From the NCBI RefSeq assembly GCF_003350925.1, contig NZ_KZ857174.1, positions 563,484-627,483 of the forward strand: a DNA stretch of 64,000 nucleotides, read 5' to 3'. The position numbers and the translations under genes were made by a program. This stretch comes from Dyella tabacisoli. GTDB lineage: Bacteria > Pseudomonadota > Gammaproteobacteria > Xanthomonadales > Rhodanobacteraceae. Each line of letters starts with the position of its first letter. Position 1 is the first letter of the stretch. The notes beneath the pieces are model-generated. The model had not been told where the DNA came from and searched no databases. It saw only the letters and a program-made list of their open reading frames with translations. Below are positions 1 to 12,044 of this stretch, piece by piece.

Positions 1-1033
1 CGGGACACATGCAGAAGCTGTAAGCCGCGCGGCCATTGGCGGCGTGGTGCACGAGTTTGTAATCAGCCGCGCCCAGCAGTGGATGACCGGCGTACTTGCC
101 CAGCCTTGCCTGGTCGATCAGGGATTGCGGGTGCTCGATACGGAAGCCGATGGAGAACGGCTTGGCTTCGACGAACACCCCGCGTTCGTGCAGCATTTCA
201 AAAGTGTCGCGCGCACTGTGGCCAAGTGCGAGCACTACGTGATCGGTGCGGATTTCTTCGCCGCTCGCCAACCTGACACCGCGAATCTGTTTGTCATGAC
301 CATGGTTATCGGCGCTGTTTTCCAATAGCAGGTCGGTCACACGCTGTTGAAAGCGGATCTCGCCACCAAGTGATTCGATCTCGGCGCGCATATTTTCCAC
401 CATGGTCACCAGGCGGAAGGTGCCGATATGCGGCTTGCTTACGTAGAGAATTTCTTCCGGCGCGCCGGCCTTCACAAACTCGACCAGCACTTTGCGGCCA
501 AGATGCTTGGGGTCTTTGATCTGGCTGTACAGCTTGCCGTCGGAGAAGGTGCCCGCACCGCCTTCGCCGAACTGCACATTCGATTCCGGGTTGAGAATGT
601 GCTTGCGCCACAGGCCCCAGGTGTCCTTGGTGCGCTCGCGCACTTCTTTGCCGCGCTCCAGCACGATGGGCTTGAAACCCATTTGCGCCAGAATCAGCGC
701 GGCGAAAATGCCGCAAGGGCCGAAACCGATCACGACTGGTCGATGCGCAAGCTTGGCCGGCGCCTGCCCGACAAAGTGATAGCTGGTATCGGGGGTAATC
801 GTTACATTGCGGTCATCGGCGAATTTCTTCAGCAGCGCCGCTTCGTTCTTGACCTCCAGATCCAACGTGTAGATCAGCAACATCAGCGTGCTTTTGCGCG
901 CATCGTAACTGCGCTTGAACACCGTATAGGTCACCAGCTCGCTCGCCGGAATGCGCAGTTTATGCAGCGCGGCGGCGGTGAGGTCCTCTGGGCTGTGATC
1001 CAGCGGCAGGCGCAATTCGGTAATTCGCAACAT
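1..1033 (-). CDS. FAD-dependent NAD(P)-type oxidoreductase (COG2509-like), C-terminus cut by window edge
   Basis: About 344 N-terminal residues are visible and the frame stays open to base 1, so the stop lies outside the window. The protein starts MLRITELRLP and has an N-terminal ~95-residue module before a dinucleotide-binding motif (VIGFGPCGIFAA, about residue 101), followed by a long FAD-binding region with EGGAGTFSDGKL and VLALGHSARDTF. These features fit the 'FAD-dependent dehydrogenase / NAD(P)/FAD-dependent oxidoreductase' family related to COG2509, whose substrate is not established. It lies 84 bp downstream of amtB on the same strand, with a hairpin terminator between them, so it is probably a separate unit. 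Confidence 0.85.
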   Translation of the reverse strand, partial: MLRITELRLPLDHSPEDLTAAALHKLRIPASELVTYTVFKRSYDARKSTLMLLIYTLDLEVKNEAALLKKFADDRNVTITPDTSYHFVGQAPAKLAHRPVVIGFGPCGIFAALILAQMGFKPIVLERGKEVRERTKDTWGLWRKHILNPESNVQFGEGGAGTFSDGKLYSQIKDPKHLGRKVLVEFVKAGAPEEILYVSKPHIGTFRLVTMVENMRAEIESLGGEIRFQQRVTDLLLENSADNHGHDKQIRGVRLASGEEIRTDHVVLALGHSARDTFEMLHERGVFVEAKPFSIGFRIEHPQSLIDQARLGKYAGHPLLGAADYKLVHHAANGRAAYSFCMCP

Positions 1034-1049
1034 GGGATTCCAGTCTTTC

Positions 1050-1083
1050 CTGAAAAGCTAAAGTCGCCGGTTAGGGCGACTTT
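1050..1083 (-). terminator. Rho-independent terminator after amtB
   Basis: A 9-bp perfect stem (AAAGTCGCC / GGCGACTTT, 1060-1083) with a 6-nt loop is followed on the minus strand by TAGCTTTT. It sits between the amtB stop and the next minus-strand gene. Confidence 0.7.
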
Positions 1084-1117
1084 GCTCTGATGTAGTGCCC
1101 GTATTGTAGGAGCTTGC

Positions 1118-2912
<1,795 letters not shown>

Positions 2913-2989
2913 TCATGTGCGCAGACTGATTTGCGCGAAAATGGATCATTTCGCCGGCATCTTGCGTCGACTTGGTGCAAAATCATGCA

Positions 2990-3032
2990 TTGACCGCCTA
3001 CAGTCGAATCAGTACCATTTTGGTCCCGATTC
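2990..3032 (+). promoter_or_regulatory. suf operon promoter with SufR/Rrf2-type operator palindrome
   Basis: TTGACC (2990-2995) and TACCAT (3013-3018) form a -35/-10 pair with a 17-nt spacer. A 27-bp inverted repeat (3006-3032) with arms GAATCnGnACCA and TGGTnCnGATTC covers the -10 and the expected start point, and ends 18 bp before the regulator ATG. This is what an autorepressing Rrf2 factor would need. Confidence 0.65.
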
Positions 3033-3050
3033 AAGACGATCCTGGCAGCC

Positions 3051-3502
3051 ATGCTCCGCGTCAGCCGCCTAACTGATTACGCCACGGTGGTGATGACCTG
3101 CATCGCCGGGCATCCCGATGACGTGCTCAGCACGGCGCAAATCGCCGATGAGGCGCGGTTGGAGTTGCCCACCGTGAGCAAATTGCTTAAGTCGCTGGGT
3201 CATGCCGGGTTGGTCGAGTCGTTCCGTGGCGTCAACGGCGGCTATAGGTTGGCGCGGCCGGCGAGCGAAATCTCGCTGGCGCAAATTATCGAAGCGTTGG
3301 AAGGGCCGATCGGCATGACCGAATGCAGCATCGCCGAAGGGCAGTGCGATCGTGAATCGCAATGCAGTGTGCGCGGTAGCTGGCAACAGGTCAGCAGTGT
3401 GGTCGATGGCGCGCTGCGTGCGGTAAGCCTGACCGACATGCTCAAGCCGCAGCAGCCCCACGCCACCGTCAGCATCAGTGAATTGAAAGGCAGAACCACC
3501 TC

Positions 3503-3506
<4 letters not shown>
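3051..3506 (+). CDS. sufR: Rrf2-family SUF system Fe-S assembly regulator
   Basis: Winged-helix Rrf2 repressor of 151 aa that likely senses Fe-S status and controls its own suf operon. The N-terminal HTH ([24 protein letters not shown]) is followed by the Rrf2 wing ([10 protein letters not shown]). Three cysteines, Cys92, Cys99 and Cys105 (C-x6-C-x5-C), match the IscR-type cluster-binding triad. It resembles the xanthomonad SUF regulator family rather than cyanobacterial SufR, so the symbol follows usage for this operon. Its stop overlaps the sufB start by 4 bp (ATGA). An inverted repeat over its promoter suggests autorepression. Confidence 0.92.
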
Positions 3507-4986
<1,480 letters not shown>

Positions 4987-4990
<4 letters not shown>

Positions 4991-5622
4991 GCGCCGGCTC
5001 CGCTCATTGGAATGCCGTGTACAGCGAGAAAGGCGAGACGCAAACTAGCTGGTTTCGTCCGCATCTCGATGAGTCATTGCGTCTGATCGATAGCCTGGCT
5101 TTGCCGCCGTCGGCGTCGTTGCTGGATGTCGGTGGCGGACGTGCGACCCTGGTCGATGATTTGCTGGCGCGCGCCTTCGACGATGTGAGCGTGCTTGATT
5201 TGTCGGATACGGCGCTGGCCGAAGTGCGTCAACGTTTGGGTGCGCATGGTGCTGGGGTGCACTGGATCGTTGGCGATGTGACAAAGCTTGAGTTGCCTGC
5301 AGCGCGGTACGCGCTGTGGCACGACCGTGCCGTATTCCACTTTTTGACCGAGCGGGTTGAGCAGGCGGCTTATGTCGCTACGGCGACGCGAGCCGTAAAG
5401 TCGGGCGGTTATGCCGTGATCGGTACGTTTGCCGAGGATGGGCCAACGCAATGCAGCGGCTTACCGATCGCTCGCTACACCGCCGAAGCCCTGGCTGCGC
5501 TTTTTGCGCCGGCATTTGAAAAAATCAGTAGCAGTCGCGACGTGCACCACACGCCTGCCGGCAACCAGCAAGCTTTCACCTATGTCGTATTGCGTCGTCG
5601 CGATGACGGCGCAAGCACCTGA
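4987..5622 (+). CDS. Class I SAM-dependent methyltransferase embedded in the suf operon
   Basis: A 211-aa Rossmann methyltransferase. Motif I is [11 protein letters not shown] (about residues 45-55), then an acidic strand end VLDLSD and the later [11 protein letters not shown] segment. The substrate is unknown. It starts inside the sufB stop codon (ATGA) and is followed 18 bp later by sufC, so it is co-translated with the Fe-S assembly genes. Similar short methyltransferases are annotated in some suf clusters, but I know of no defined role. It could be a thiopurine/tellurite-type methyltransferase or a factor acting on a suf client; neither can be told from sequence. Confidence 0.88.
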
Positions 5623-5640
5623 ATTTACCGAGTACTAATC

Positions 5641-6411
5641 ATGTTGAAGATCGAAAACCTGCATGCCCGAGTCGAGGGCAAGGACATTCTCAAGGGTCTC
5701 TCGCTGACGGTAAATCCGGGCGAGGTGCACGCCATCATGGGGCCGAACGGCGCGGGCAAGTCCACCTTGGGTAATGTGCTGTCGGGGCGTGACGGTTACG
5801 AGGTAACCGAAGGCTCGGTCATCTTCGAGGGCCGCGATCTGCTGGCGTTGGAGCCGGAAGAGCGTGCTGCTGCCGGGGTGTTTCTGGCATTTCAGTACCC
5901 GGTCGAAATTCCAGGTGTCAACAACACCTATTTTCTGCGAGCCGCACTGAACGCGCAGCGCAAGCAACGTGGTGAGGCAGAGCTGGATTCAATGCAGTTT
6001 CTCAAGCTGGTACGCGAGAAACTGAAGATCATGCAGATCTCCGACGAACTGCTGCATCGTGCGGTGAATGAAGGCTTCTCTGGCGGCGAGAAGAAGCGCA
6101 ACGAAATTTTCCAGATGGCTGTGCTGGAGCCGAAACTCGCGATTCTCGATGAGACCGATTCCGGCCTCGACATCGATGCACTCAAGCAGGTGGCGCAAGG
6201 TGTTAACGCTTTGCGTTCGGCCGATCGCGCCTTCTTGGTGATTACCCATTACCAACGCTTGCTCGACTATATCGAGCCGGACTTTGTGCACGTGCTGGCC
6301 GATGGCCGTATTGTCGAAAGCGGCGACAAGACCTTGGCGCACAAGCTTGAAGAGCACGGCTACGCCTGGGTCGCCGAACGCGATGAGAGCTTGGCCGGAG
6401 CGCGTACATGA
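5641..6411 (+). CDS. sufC: Fe-S cluster assembly ATPase SufC
   Basis: ABC-type ATPase of the SufBCD complex that drives its conformational change. The 256-aa protein has Walker A GPNGAGKST, Q-loop in FLAFQYPVEIPG, signature FSGGEKKRNE, Walker B LAILDETDSGLD and the switch histidine in ITHYQR. SufC-specific signature and D-loop sequences (GGEKKRNE, ETDSGLDIDAL) separate it from transport ATPases. It overlaps sufD by 4 bp. Confidence 0.97.
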   Translation: MLKIENLHARVEGKDILKGLSLTVNPGEVHAIMGPNGAGKSTLGNVLSGRDGYEVTEGSVIFEGRDLLALEPEERAAAGVFLAFQYPVEIPGVNNTYFLRAALNAQRKQRGEAELDSMQFLKLVREKLKIMQISDELLHRAVNEGFSGGEKKRNEIFQMAVLEPKLAILDETDSGLDIDALKQVAQGVNALRSADRAFLVITHYQRLLDYIEPDFVHVLADGRIVESGDKTLAHKLEEHGYAWVAERDESLAGART

Positions 6412-7715
6412 GCCAGCCGGCCCATACGCCGTTTGTCGAATCACTGCTGACCGCTGCTGCGCCGCTGGCGGGGCAGGGTATTGCCTGGCTCGATGCGTCG
6501 CGGCGCGAGAATTTCGATGCTTTCATTGCGGCCGGGCTGCCCGACACCCGAATGGAAGCATGGAAGTACACCGCTTTGCGTGCCTTGGGACAGCGCCGTT
6601 TTACCTTCGGCGATACGCAAGCGGCAACGCGTCAAGTCGATCCGGCATTACTTGCCTTGCCTGGCGTGGATGGCCCGCGCCTGGTTTTCGTCAATGGCAT
6701 GTTTCGCGCCGATCTGTCGCGCATCGAGGACTTGCCCGAAGGCTTGAGTCTGCAACCGCTATCGCAAGTGCTCGCCCAAGATGCCGAGTCGTTGCGCTTC
6801 GCACTGGCGCGGCGTTACCGCGAAGCCGGCGATGTATTCGCCAGGCTCAATGCGGCGTTCGCCGGTGATGGCGTGGTGCTGCGCGTGGCTGCCGGCGCCA
6901 AGATCGCCCAGCCGGTGCAGTTGTCATTCATCGGGGCTGCGGCAGACACCGATCTCAGTTGGCATGCGCGCAATGTGATCGAGCTGGGCGAAGGCGCTGA
7001 GCTGAGCGTAGTCGAGCAGCATGCGGGTAGCGGCGAGCAGCAGCATCTAGGCACCCTGGTGGCCGACACGGTGTTGCACGACGACGCACGCCTGCAGCAC
7101 AGCATCCTGCAGAACGCCGCCGAAGGCAGCAGCTTGATTCGTCGCGGCAGTTTGCACTTGGGCGCGCGAGCGCAGGTCATGTTGCATGTGCTGGAGTTGG
7201 GCGGCGCGCTGGTGCGCCACGACCTGCATGCGGAGCTGATCGGCGACGAGGCGCGGCTGGATACGCGCGGCGTGTTCGTGCTGCGTGGTCGGCAACATGT
7301 CGACACGCAATTGGCGATCCGTCATCAGGCCCGCAATACGGCTTCTGAATCGACCTGGCGCGGTGTGGCCGATCAACGTGCGCGGGGTGTATTCCGCGGT
7401 GCCATCGTGGTGGCCGAAGGCGCCGACGGTAGCGATGCCAATCTCAGCAACAAGAATCTGCTGCTCTCCACGCAGGCCGAGATCGATACCAAGCCGGAGC
7501 TGGAGATCTACGCCGACGAGGTGAAGGCCGCACATGGCGCCACCATCGGCCAGTTGGACGAGCGCTCCATGTTCTACCTGCGCTCGCGCGGCATTCCACA
7601 AGCGGAAGCTCGTGGGATGCTTACGGCTGCCTTCTGTCGTTCGGTATTCGAGTCAGTGCCGAACGAAGCATTACGCGAACACCTGTCTCAGGCACTGCTT
7701 GCCCATTTGCCTTAA
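6408..7715 (+). CDS. sufD: Fe-S cluster assembly protein SufD
   Basis: Second scaffold subunit of SufBC2D, 435 aa. The C-terminal core reads KAAHGATIGQLDERSMFYLRSRGI, including the histidine that in E. coli SufD is needed for iron acquisition. The N-terminal half is diverged, as is usual for SufD. It starts within the sufC stop (ATGA) and is followed after 49 bp by sufS. Confidence 0.96.
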   Translation: MSQPAHTPFVESLLTAAAPLAGQGIAWLDASRRENFDAFIAAGLPDTRMEAWKYTALRALGQRRFTFGDTQAATRQVDPALLALPGVDGPRLVFVNGMFRADLSRIEDLPEGLSLQPLSQVLAQDAESLRFALARRYREAGDVFARLNAAFAGDGVVLRVAAGAKIAQPVQLSFIGAAADTDLSWHARNVIELGEGAELSVVEQHAGSGEQQHLGTLVADTVLHDDARLQHSILQNAAEGSSLIRRGSLHLGARAQVMLHVLELGGALVRHDLHAELIGDEARLDTRGVFVLRGRQHVDTQLAIRHQARNTASESTWRGVADQRARGVFRGAIVVAEGADGSDANLSNKNLLLSTQAEIDTKPELEIYADEVKAAHGATIGQLDERSMFYLRSRGIPQAEARGMLTAAFCRSVFESVPNEALREHLSQALLAHLP

Positions 7716-7764
7716 GCACCTCTCCGCCCACAGGCTAAGAGAAGTGTCAGCCGGATACCCAACG

Positions 7765-9009
7765 ATGAACAGCGCACCCGTTATCCCCACCGTATTCGAC
7801 GTACAGCGCATCCGGGCGGATTTTCCGCTGCTTGCGCGCACCGTATACGGCAAGCCGCTGGTGTATCTGGATAATGCCAATACCAGCCAGAAGCCGGCCA
7901 GCGTGATCGAGACGGTGAGTGAGCACTACCGTCAGCACAATGCGAATGTCGCACGCGCCGTTCATCAGTTGGGCGATGAAGCTACCGCGGCCTACGAAGG
8001 CGCGCGCGACAAGTTGGCACGCTTCATCAATGCCACCTCTCGCAATGAGCTGATTCTGACCTCGGGCACCACGCAGGCGACCAATATGGTGGCCTATAGC
8101 TATGTCTTGCCGCGCTTGCAGCCGGGCGATGCCGTACTTACGACGGTGATGGAGCATCACGCCAATATCGTGCCGTGGCAGTTGGTCGCGCAGCGTGCCG
8201 GCGCCACCGTAAAGGCGGCGCCGATCAATGAGCGCGGCGAGCTGATCGTTGAGAAATTCATCGAGATGCTGACGCCGGAGGTGAAACTTGCCTGCGTTAC
8301 CCACGTTTCCAATGTGCTGGGCACAGTAAACCCGATACGCGAGTTGGCTCGCGAATGCCGCAAGCGCGGTATTCCGCTCATGGTCGATGGTTCGCAGGCC
8401 GTGCCGCACCGTCCGGTGGACGTGCAAGCGCTGGGCTGCGATTTCTACGCGATGACCGGCCACAAGATGCTTGGGCCGACCGGCACCGGAGCGTTGTGGG
8501 CGCGGCGCGAACATTTGCAAGCGATGCCGCCGTTCTTTGGCGGTGGCGAGATGATTCGCGAAGTGCGTTTCGATGGCACCACATTTGCCGAGGCCCCGCA
8601 TAAGTTCGAGGCAGGCACGCCCAATATCGCCGGTTTCGTCGGCCTTGGTGCGGCAATCGACTACTACCAATCGATCGGCTTCGAGGCGATTCACGCCTGG
8701 GAGCAACAGTTGCTGAGCTATGCGACCGAGCGCCTGCGTGATATTCCAGGCTTGCGCATCATCGGCGAAGCGGCGGAAAAAGAGCCGGTGATTTCCTTCC
8801 TTCTGGAAGGCGCGCAAGCGACCGACCTGGCCACGCTATTGGATCTGGAAGGTGTAGCTGTGCGCTCAGGCCATCATTGCGCGCATCCATTGATGCAGTT
8901 CTATGGTGTGCCAGCCACGTTGCGCGCTTCGCTGGCGTTCTACAACACGCGCGAAGAAATCGATGCTTTCGTTACCGCATTGCTGAAAGTGCGCAAACTG
9001 CTGCTATAG
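7765..9009 (+). CDS. sufS: Cysteine desulfurase SufS
   Basis: Group II PLP-dependent cysteine desulfurase that delivers sulfur to SufB. The protein is 414 aa; the PLP lysine is about Lys234 (TGHKMLGPTG) and the catalytic cysteine about Cys372 (SGHHCAHP). I chose the ATG at 7765 because MNSAPVIPTVFDVQRIRADFP matches the family N-terminus; the open frame extends back into sufD without a likely start. No sufE/sufU partner follows in this window. A strong palindromic repeat lies about 17 bp after the stop. Confidence 0.95.
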   Translation: MNSAPVIPTVFDVQRIRADFPLLARTVYGKPLVYLDNANTSQKPASVIETVSEHYRQHNANVARAVHQLGDEATAAYEGARDKLARFINATSRNELILTSGTTQATNMVAYSYVLPRLQPGDAVLTTVMEHHANIVPWQLVAQRAGATVKAAPINERGELIVEKFIEMLTPEVKLACVTHVSNVLGTVNPIRELARECRKRGIPLMVDGSQAVPHRPVDVQALGCDFYAMTGHKMLGPTGTGALWARREHLQAMPPFFGGGEMIREVRFDGTTFAEAPHKFEAGTPNIAGFVGLGAAIDYYQSIGFEAIHAWEQQLLSYATERLRDIPGLRIIGEAAEKEPVISFLLEGAQATDLATLLDLEGVAVRSGHHCAHPLMQFYGVPATLRASLAFYNTREEIDAFVTALLKVRKLLL

Positions 9010-9025
9010 GGCGGCACGCGTTTTT

Positions 9026-9064
9026 ACCCCTCCCCAACCCTCCCCTGCACGCAGGGGAGGGGGC
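9026..9064. repeat. Dispersed C/G-rich palindromic repeat (copy 1)
   Basis: CCCCTCCCCAACC is followed by an 11-bp perfect inverted repeat (CCCTCCCCTGC / GCAGGGGAGGG) with a 2-nt centre, just after the sufS stop. Nearly identical copies occur at 58640 and, more diverged, at 14288 and 14374. It may also end the suf transcript. Confidence 0.8.
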
Positions 9065-9171
9065 ATGATGAGGTGCGTAGGTTGGGGTGAGCGAATGCGA
9101 ACCCCAACACGATGACGCAATAACGTTGGATGTCTCTACAAGCCCCCAACCACCCAATTCCAAAGGCATCT

Positions 9172-10563
9172 ATGCAGCACTGGCTCGCTCACGATTTGTC
9201 TTCGCTGGATGCCATCCTGGATCGAGCCCATGCCATGGCCGGTTCGTATCTGCATGGCTTGCCGCAACGAGCGGCGGCAGCCACATTGCCGGCCGCCGGG
9301 CTATCCGGCTCAGCGGAATTACCGGAGCAGGGCATCGGTGCCGCCGCAGCGCTGAAGCGCTTCGAGCATGATTACGAAGCGCTGCTGTCGGGCAGCCCAG
9401 GGCCTCGTTATTTCGGTTTTGTCACCGGTGGCGCCACCCCGGCTGCGCTGGCCGCCGATTGGCTGGTCAGTACTTATGACCAGAACACGCAACGCAATGG
9501 CGATACCTGTGCCGCTGCCATCGAGCAGCAGGCGGTTGATTTACTCGGCCAATTGCTGGGCTGGCCAGCCGAATGGACCGGTGTCTGCGTTACCGGTGCC
9601 ACCATGGCCAACTATGTCGGTATGGCATTGGCGCGGCAGTGGGCAGGGCATGCCTATGGGCGCGATGTCGCTGCCGATGGGGTGATGGGCTTGCCGCAGA
9701 TACCGGTATTCGCCGGCAGCGCGCATTCGAGCACGCTCAAGGCGCTGAGCATGGCCGGTCTCGGCCGCAGTGCCGTGCAGTCGTTGCCGCTATTGCCCGG
9801 CCGCGAGGCGCTGGATGTCGCTGCTTTGGAAGATGCGCTGAGCAAGCATGGCGATGCGCCGAGCATCGTAGTCGCCAGTGCCGGCACCGTGAACACGGTG
9901 GACTTCGACGATCTCGCGGCAATCGCCGCACTCAAGCAACGCTACCGCTTCTGGCTGCATGTAGACGCTGCCTTTGGCGGTATTGCCGCCGCATCCGAAC
10001 CGCGCAGGGCGCTGATGACTGGTATCGAGCTAGCCGATTCGGTGACGGTCGATGCGCATAAATGGCTTAACGTGCCTTACGACTGCGCGTTGTTGTACAC
10101 CGCGCACTTGCCGTTGCAGATCGAAGTGTTTCAAAACCACTCGGCTTATCTGTCGGCACCGGTCGCGCTGGCGGACAATTTTCTGCATTTGGCGCCTGAA
10201 AACTCCCGCCGCTTTCGTGCGCTGCCCTTGTGGATGAGCCTGCTCGCCTATGGCCGCGAGGGTTATGCCGAACTGGTCGAACGCCATTGCGCAGCGGCAC
10301 AGTATCTGGGGCGCTTGATCGAATCTGATCCGCGCTTTCGCCTAGCCGCGCCGGTGCGGCTCAATGTGGTTTGCTTCACGCTTGCCAATGCGGATAAGGC
10401 GGCACTAGCCCGGTTGCATCAGAGCCTGCAGCACGACGGCACCGCTTATCTGTCGCCTTCCATGTTGAATGGTCAACCGATTTTGCGCGTGGCGATCTGT
10501 AACTGGCGTACTACCCTGGCGGATATGGATCTCACCTTTGCAGCGCTGCAGCGGCTGTCATGA
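9172..10563 (+). CDS. Group II PLP-dependent decarboxylase / aspartate aminotransferase-fold protein
   Basis: A 463-aa member of the pyridoxal-dependent decarboxylase family (glutamate, aromatic amino acid and diaminobutyrate decarboxylases). The Schiff-base lysine is in VDAHKWLNVPYD (about Lys297), preceded by the FWLHVDAAFGG aspartate that contacts PLP. The substrate cannot be assigned. I prefer ATG 9172 (AAAGG 6 nt upstream) over 9130. Its stop overlaps the next start (ATGA), which links it to a TPM-domain protein with no obvious metabolic relation. Confidence 0.88.
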   Translation: MQHWLAHDLSSLDAILDRAHAMAGSYLHGLPQRAAAATLPAAGLSGSAELPEQGIGAAAALKRFEHDYEALLSGSPGPRYFGFVTGGATPAALAADWLVSTYDQNTQRNGDTCAAAIEQQAVDLLGQLLGWPAEWTGVCVTGATMANYVGMALARQWAGHAYGRDVAADGVMGLPQIPVFAGSAHSSTLKALSMAGLGRSAVQSLPLLPGREALDVAALEDALSKHGDAPSIVVASAGTVNTVDFDDLAAIAALKQRYRFWLHVDAAFGGIAAASEPRRALMTGIELADSVTVDAHKWLNVPYDCALLYTAHLPLQIEVFQNHSAYLSAPVALADNFLHLAPENSRRFRALPLWMSLLAYGREGYAELVERHCAAAQYLGRLIESDPRFRLAAPVRLNVVCFTLANADKAALARLHQSLQHDGTAYLSPSMLNGQPILRVAICNWRTTLADMDLTFAALQRLS

Positions 10564-11603
10564 TTCAAACCACGATTAGCAGAACCATGAAGACAGCCTT
10601 TCGCGTCATGCGCTGGATGTGCCTGCTGGCGCTGTGCTTGTCGGTAGCGGTGGCATATGCAGCGGCCCCGCCGGAGCTGCACGGACATGTCAACGACTAT
10701 GCCAAGGTACTCGGCGATCGCGCGGCTGAGATCGACGCGCTGTTAAGCGCGCACGAGCAAAGCAGCGGCGATCAGGTGGTCGTGTTGACCGTTGCCGACC
10801 TCGATGGGCAAGACATCGAAAGTTTTGCCAATGAGGTTTTCACCCAGTGGAAGCTTGGCCACAAAGGTGTCGATAACGGCGTGTTGATCGTCGTTGCCGT
10901 CAACAATCATCGTGCGCGTATCGAAGTGGGTTATGGCCTGGAGGGCAGGCTGACTGACCTGGCCAGTTCGCAGATTCTACGCAATGCCATGCACCCGCGT
11001 TTTGCCAGCGGCGATTATGTCGGTGGCGTTGAGGCCGGCGTCCAAGGCGTGTTGGCGGTGTTGAATGGCAGTGCCGCGGCCGAGGCTCCGTCTCCTGTGG
11101 GTGAAAGCCCGCAAGCAATGATTGAGCGAGAAGGTTTCTTTGCTTCGGGCGCGTGGTTGTTCGTTCTTTTCACCTTGCTTTTCGTTGCCATGTTTACCTG
11201 GATGACGACGAGTCTTGGCGGTTTGTGGAGTTATCTGCTGCTCGGGCCGCTATGTATTCCACTGCTGCGTTTCGTGTTTCCGTGGTCGGTAGTGGGCGGC
11301 GTATTCGCGTTGTATCTCGTTGTAGCGTGGTGGCTGCGCCGCCGCAGGATGAGCAAGGAATACGGCAGTGGTCAGCAACGCACGCGGCATGCCAGCGTAT
11401 CCGAATGGCCACCATCGCTATGGCAGGTGCTGACATGGACCGGGCCGGCTGCTGCGGTTAGCGCCGGCAGAAAATCGCGTGGTGGTTCTTCCTCGTACAG
11501 CTCCGAGAGTTCTAGCTCCGACTCCAGTTCGAGCAGCTCCAGCTCGGACTATTCCGGCGACGGTGGAGATTCGGGCGGCGGCGGTGCATCGGATAGCTGG
11601 TGA
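10560..11603 (+). CDS. TPM-domain (YgcG-like) membrane protein
   Basis: A 347-aa protein with an N-terminal signal/anchor (WMCLLALCLSVAVAYA), a TPM domain of about 130 residues (VNDYAKVLGDRAAEIDALL ... GYGLEGRLTD), two to three membrane segments near residues 190-260, and a low-complexity Ser/Gly C-terminus ending GGGGASDSW. The tail and domain order are typical of YgcG/DUF2207-like proteins. TPM domains occur in photosystem repair and uncharacterised envelope proteins; the function here is unknown. The start overlaps the upstream stop; an internal ATG at 10587 is an alternative. A hairpin terminator follows. Confidence 0.88.
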   Translation: MIQTTISRTMKTAFRVMRWMCLLALCLSVAVAYAAAPPELHGHVNDYAKVLGDRAAEIDALLSAHEQSSGDQVVVLTVADLDGQDIESFANEVFTQWKLGHKGVDNGVLIVVAVNNHRARIEVGYGLEGRLTDLASSQILRNAMHPRFASGDYVGGVEAGVQGVLAVLNGSAAAEAPSPVGESPQAMIEREGFFASGAWLFVLFTLLFVAMFTWMTTSLGGLWSYLLLGPLCIPLLRFVFPWSVVGGVFALYLVVAWWLRRRRMSKEYGSGQQRTRHASVSEWPPSLWQVLTWTGPAAAVSAGRKSRGGSSSYSSESSSSDSSSSSSSSDYSGDGGDSGGGGASDSW

Positions 11604-11609
11604 CGGCAG

Positions 11610-11636
11610 GGAGCGCACTTGGTGCGCTCCTTCTTC
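11610..11636 (+). terminator. Rho-independent terminator after the TPM-domain gene
   Basis: GGAGCGCAC-TTG-GTGCGCTCC (9-bp perfect stem, 11610-11630) is followed by TTCTTC. It sits between convergent genes. Confidence 0.7.
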
Positions 11637-11642
11637 ATAGCA

Positions 11643-11927
11643 CTATGGCTTGGGCGGAGCGATGCACTGGTTATCGCGAAACAGCGGCCACTCCTGGCAT
11701 TCCTTGCCGTCGGGGAATACACAAACACCGTCCTCGTTACCTGCGGCATCTTTGCGGATATCGAGCTTGCCGCCTTTTTTGATGCAGGACACGGACGCCG
11801 GATTCGCCATGCCGATGGGTGCATGCGATGAAGCGGCGGTTGCCGGTTGGCTGGGAGCTGCCGGTGGCGGGGTAGAACAACCGGCCAGCAGGGTGATGAG
11901 CAAGGACGTGCCGAGAAAGCGTTTCAT
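11643..11927 (-). CDS. DUF333-domain lipoprotein
   Basis: A 94-aa putative lipoprotein with lipobox LLAGC (Cys17), a Pro/Ala linker and one DUF333 domain (NPASVSCIKKGGKLDIRKDAAG ... GVCVFPDGKECQEW). DUF333 proteins are small secreted or outer-membrane proteins, sometimes labelled 'hemolysin'; no biochemical role is established. Conserved cysteines in the domain may form disulfides. It stands alone between the TPM protein terminator and the M13 peptidase. Confidence 0.88.
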   Translation of the reverse strand: MKRFLGTSLLITLLAGCSTPPPAAPSQPATAASSHAPIGMANPASVSCIKKGGKLDIRKDAAGNEDGVCVFPDGKECQEWPLFRDNQCIAPPKP

Positions 11928-11987
11928 GGTGGTTCCTGCCTATCTATGGAGGGACACAGGTTCTACGCGATGGCCCTGGCATGGTAA

Positions 11988-12013
11988 GCGTTGCGGAGTT
12001 TGCTCCGCAACGC
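11988..12013 (-). terminator. Hairpin downstream of the M13 peptidase gene
   Basis: GCGTTGCGGAG-TTTG-CTCCGCAACGC is an 11-bp perfect stem about 30 bp past the peptidase stop. There is no clear T-run on the minus strand, so it is a probable rather than proven terminator. Confidence 0.5.
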
Positions 12014-12044
12014 TGCGGTCCCGATCAGGCCGGATAGCCGTGCC

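Noticed and set aside
2970-2992. Possible NtrC site (TGCA...TGCA) upstream of glnK
   Set aside because: Only short TGCA ends match; the spacing and centre do not fit the GCAC-N5-GGTGC pattern well enough.
7534-7764. N-terminal extension of SufS inside sufD
   Set aside because: It is a shadow frame of sufD; the SufS family N-terminus begins after 7765.
9026-9064. Tandem palindromes as a CRISPR array
   Set aside because: The copies are isolated and far apart, without regularly spaced repeats or cas genes.
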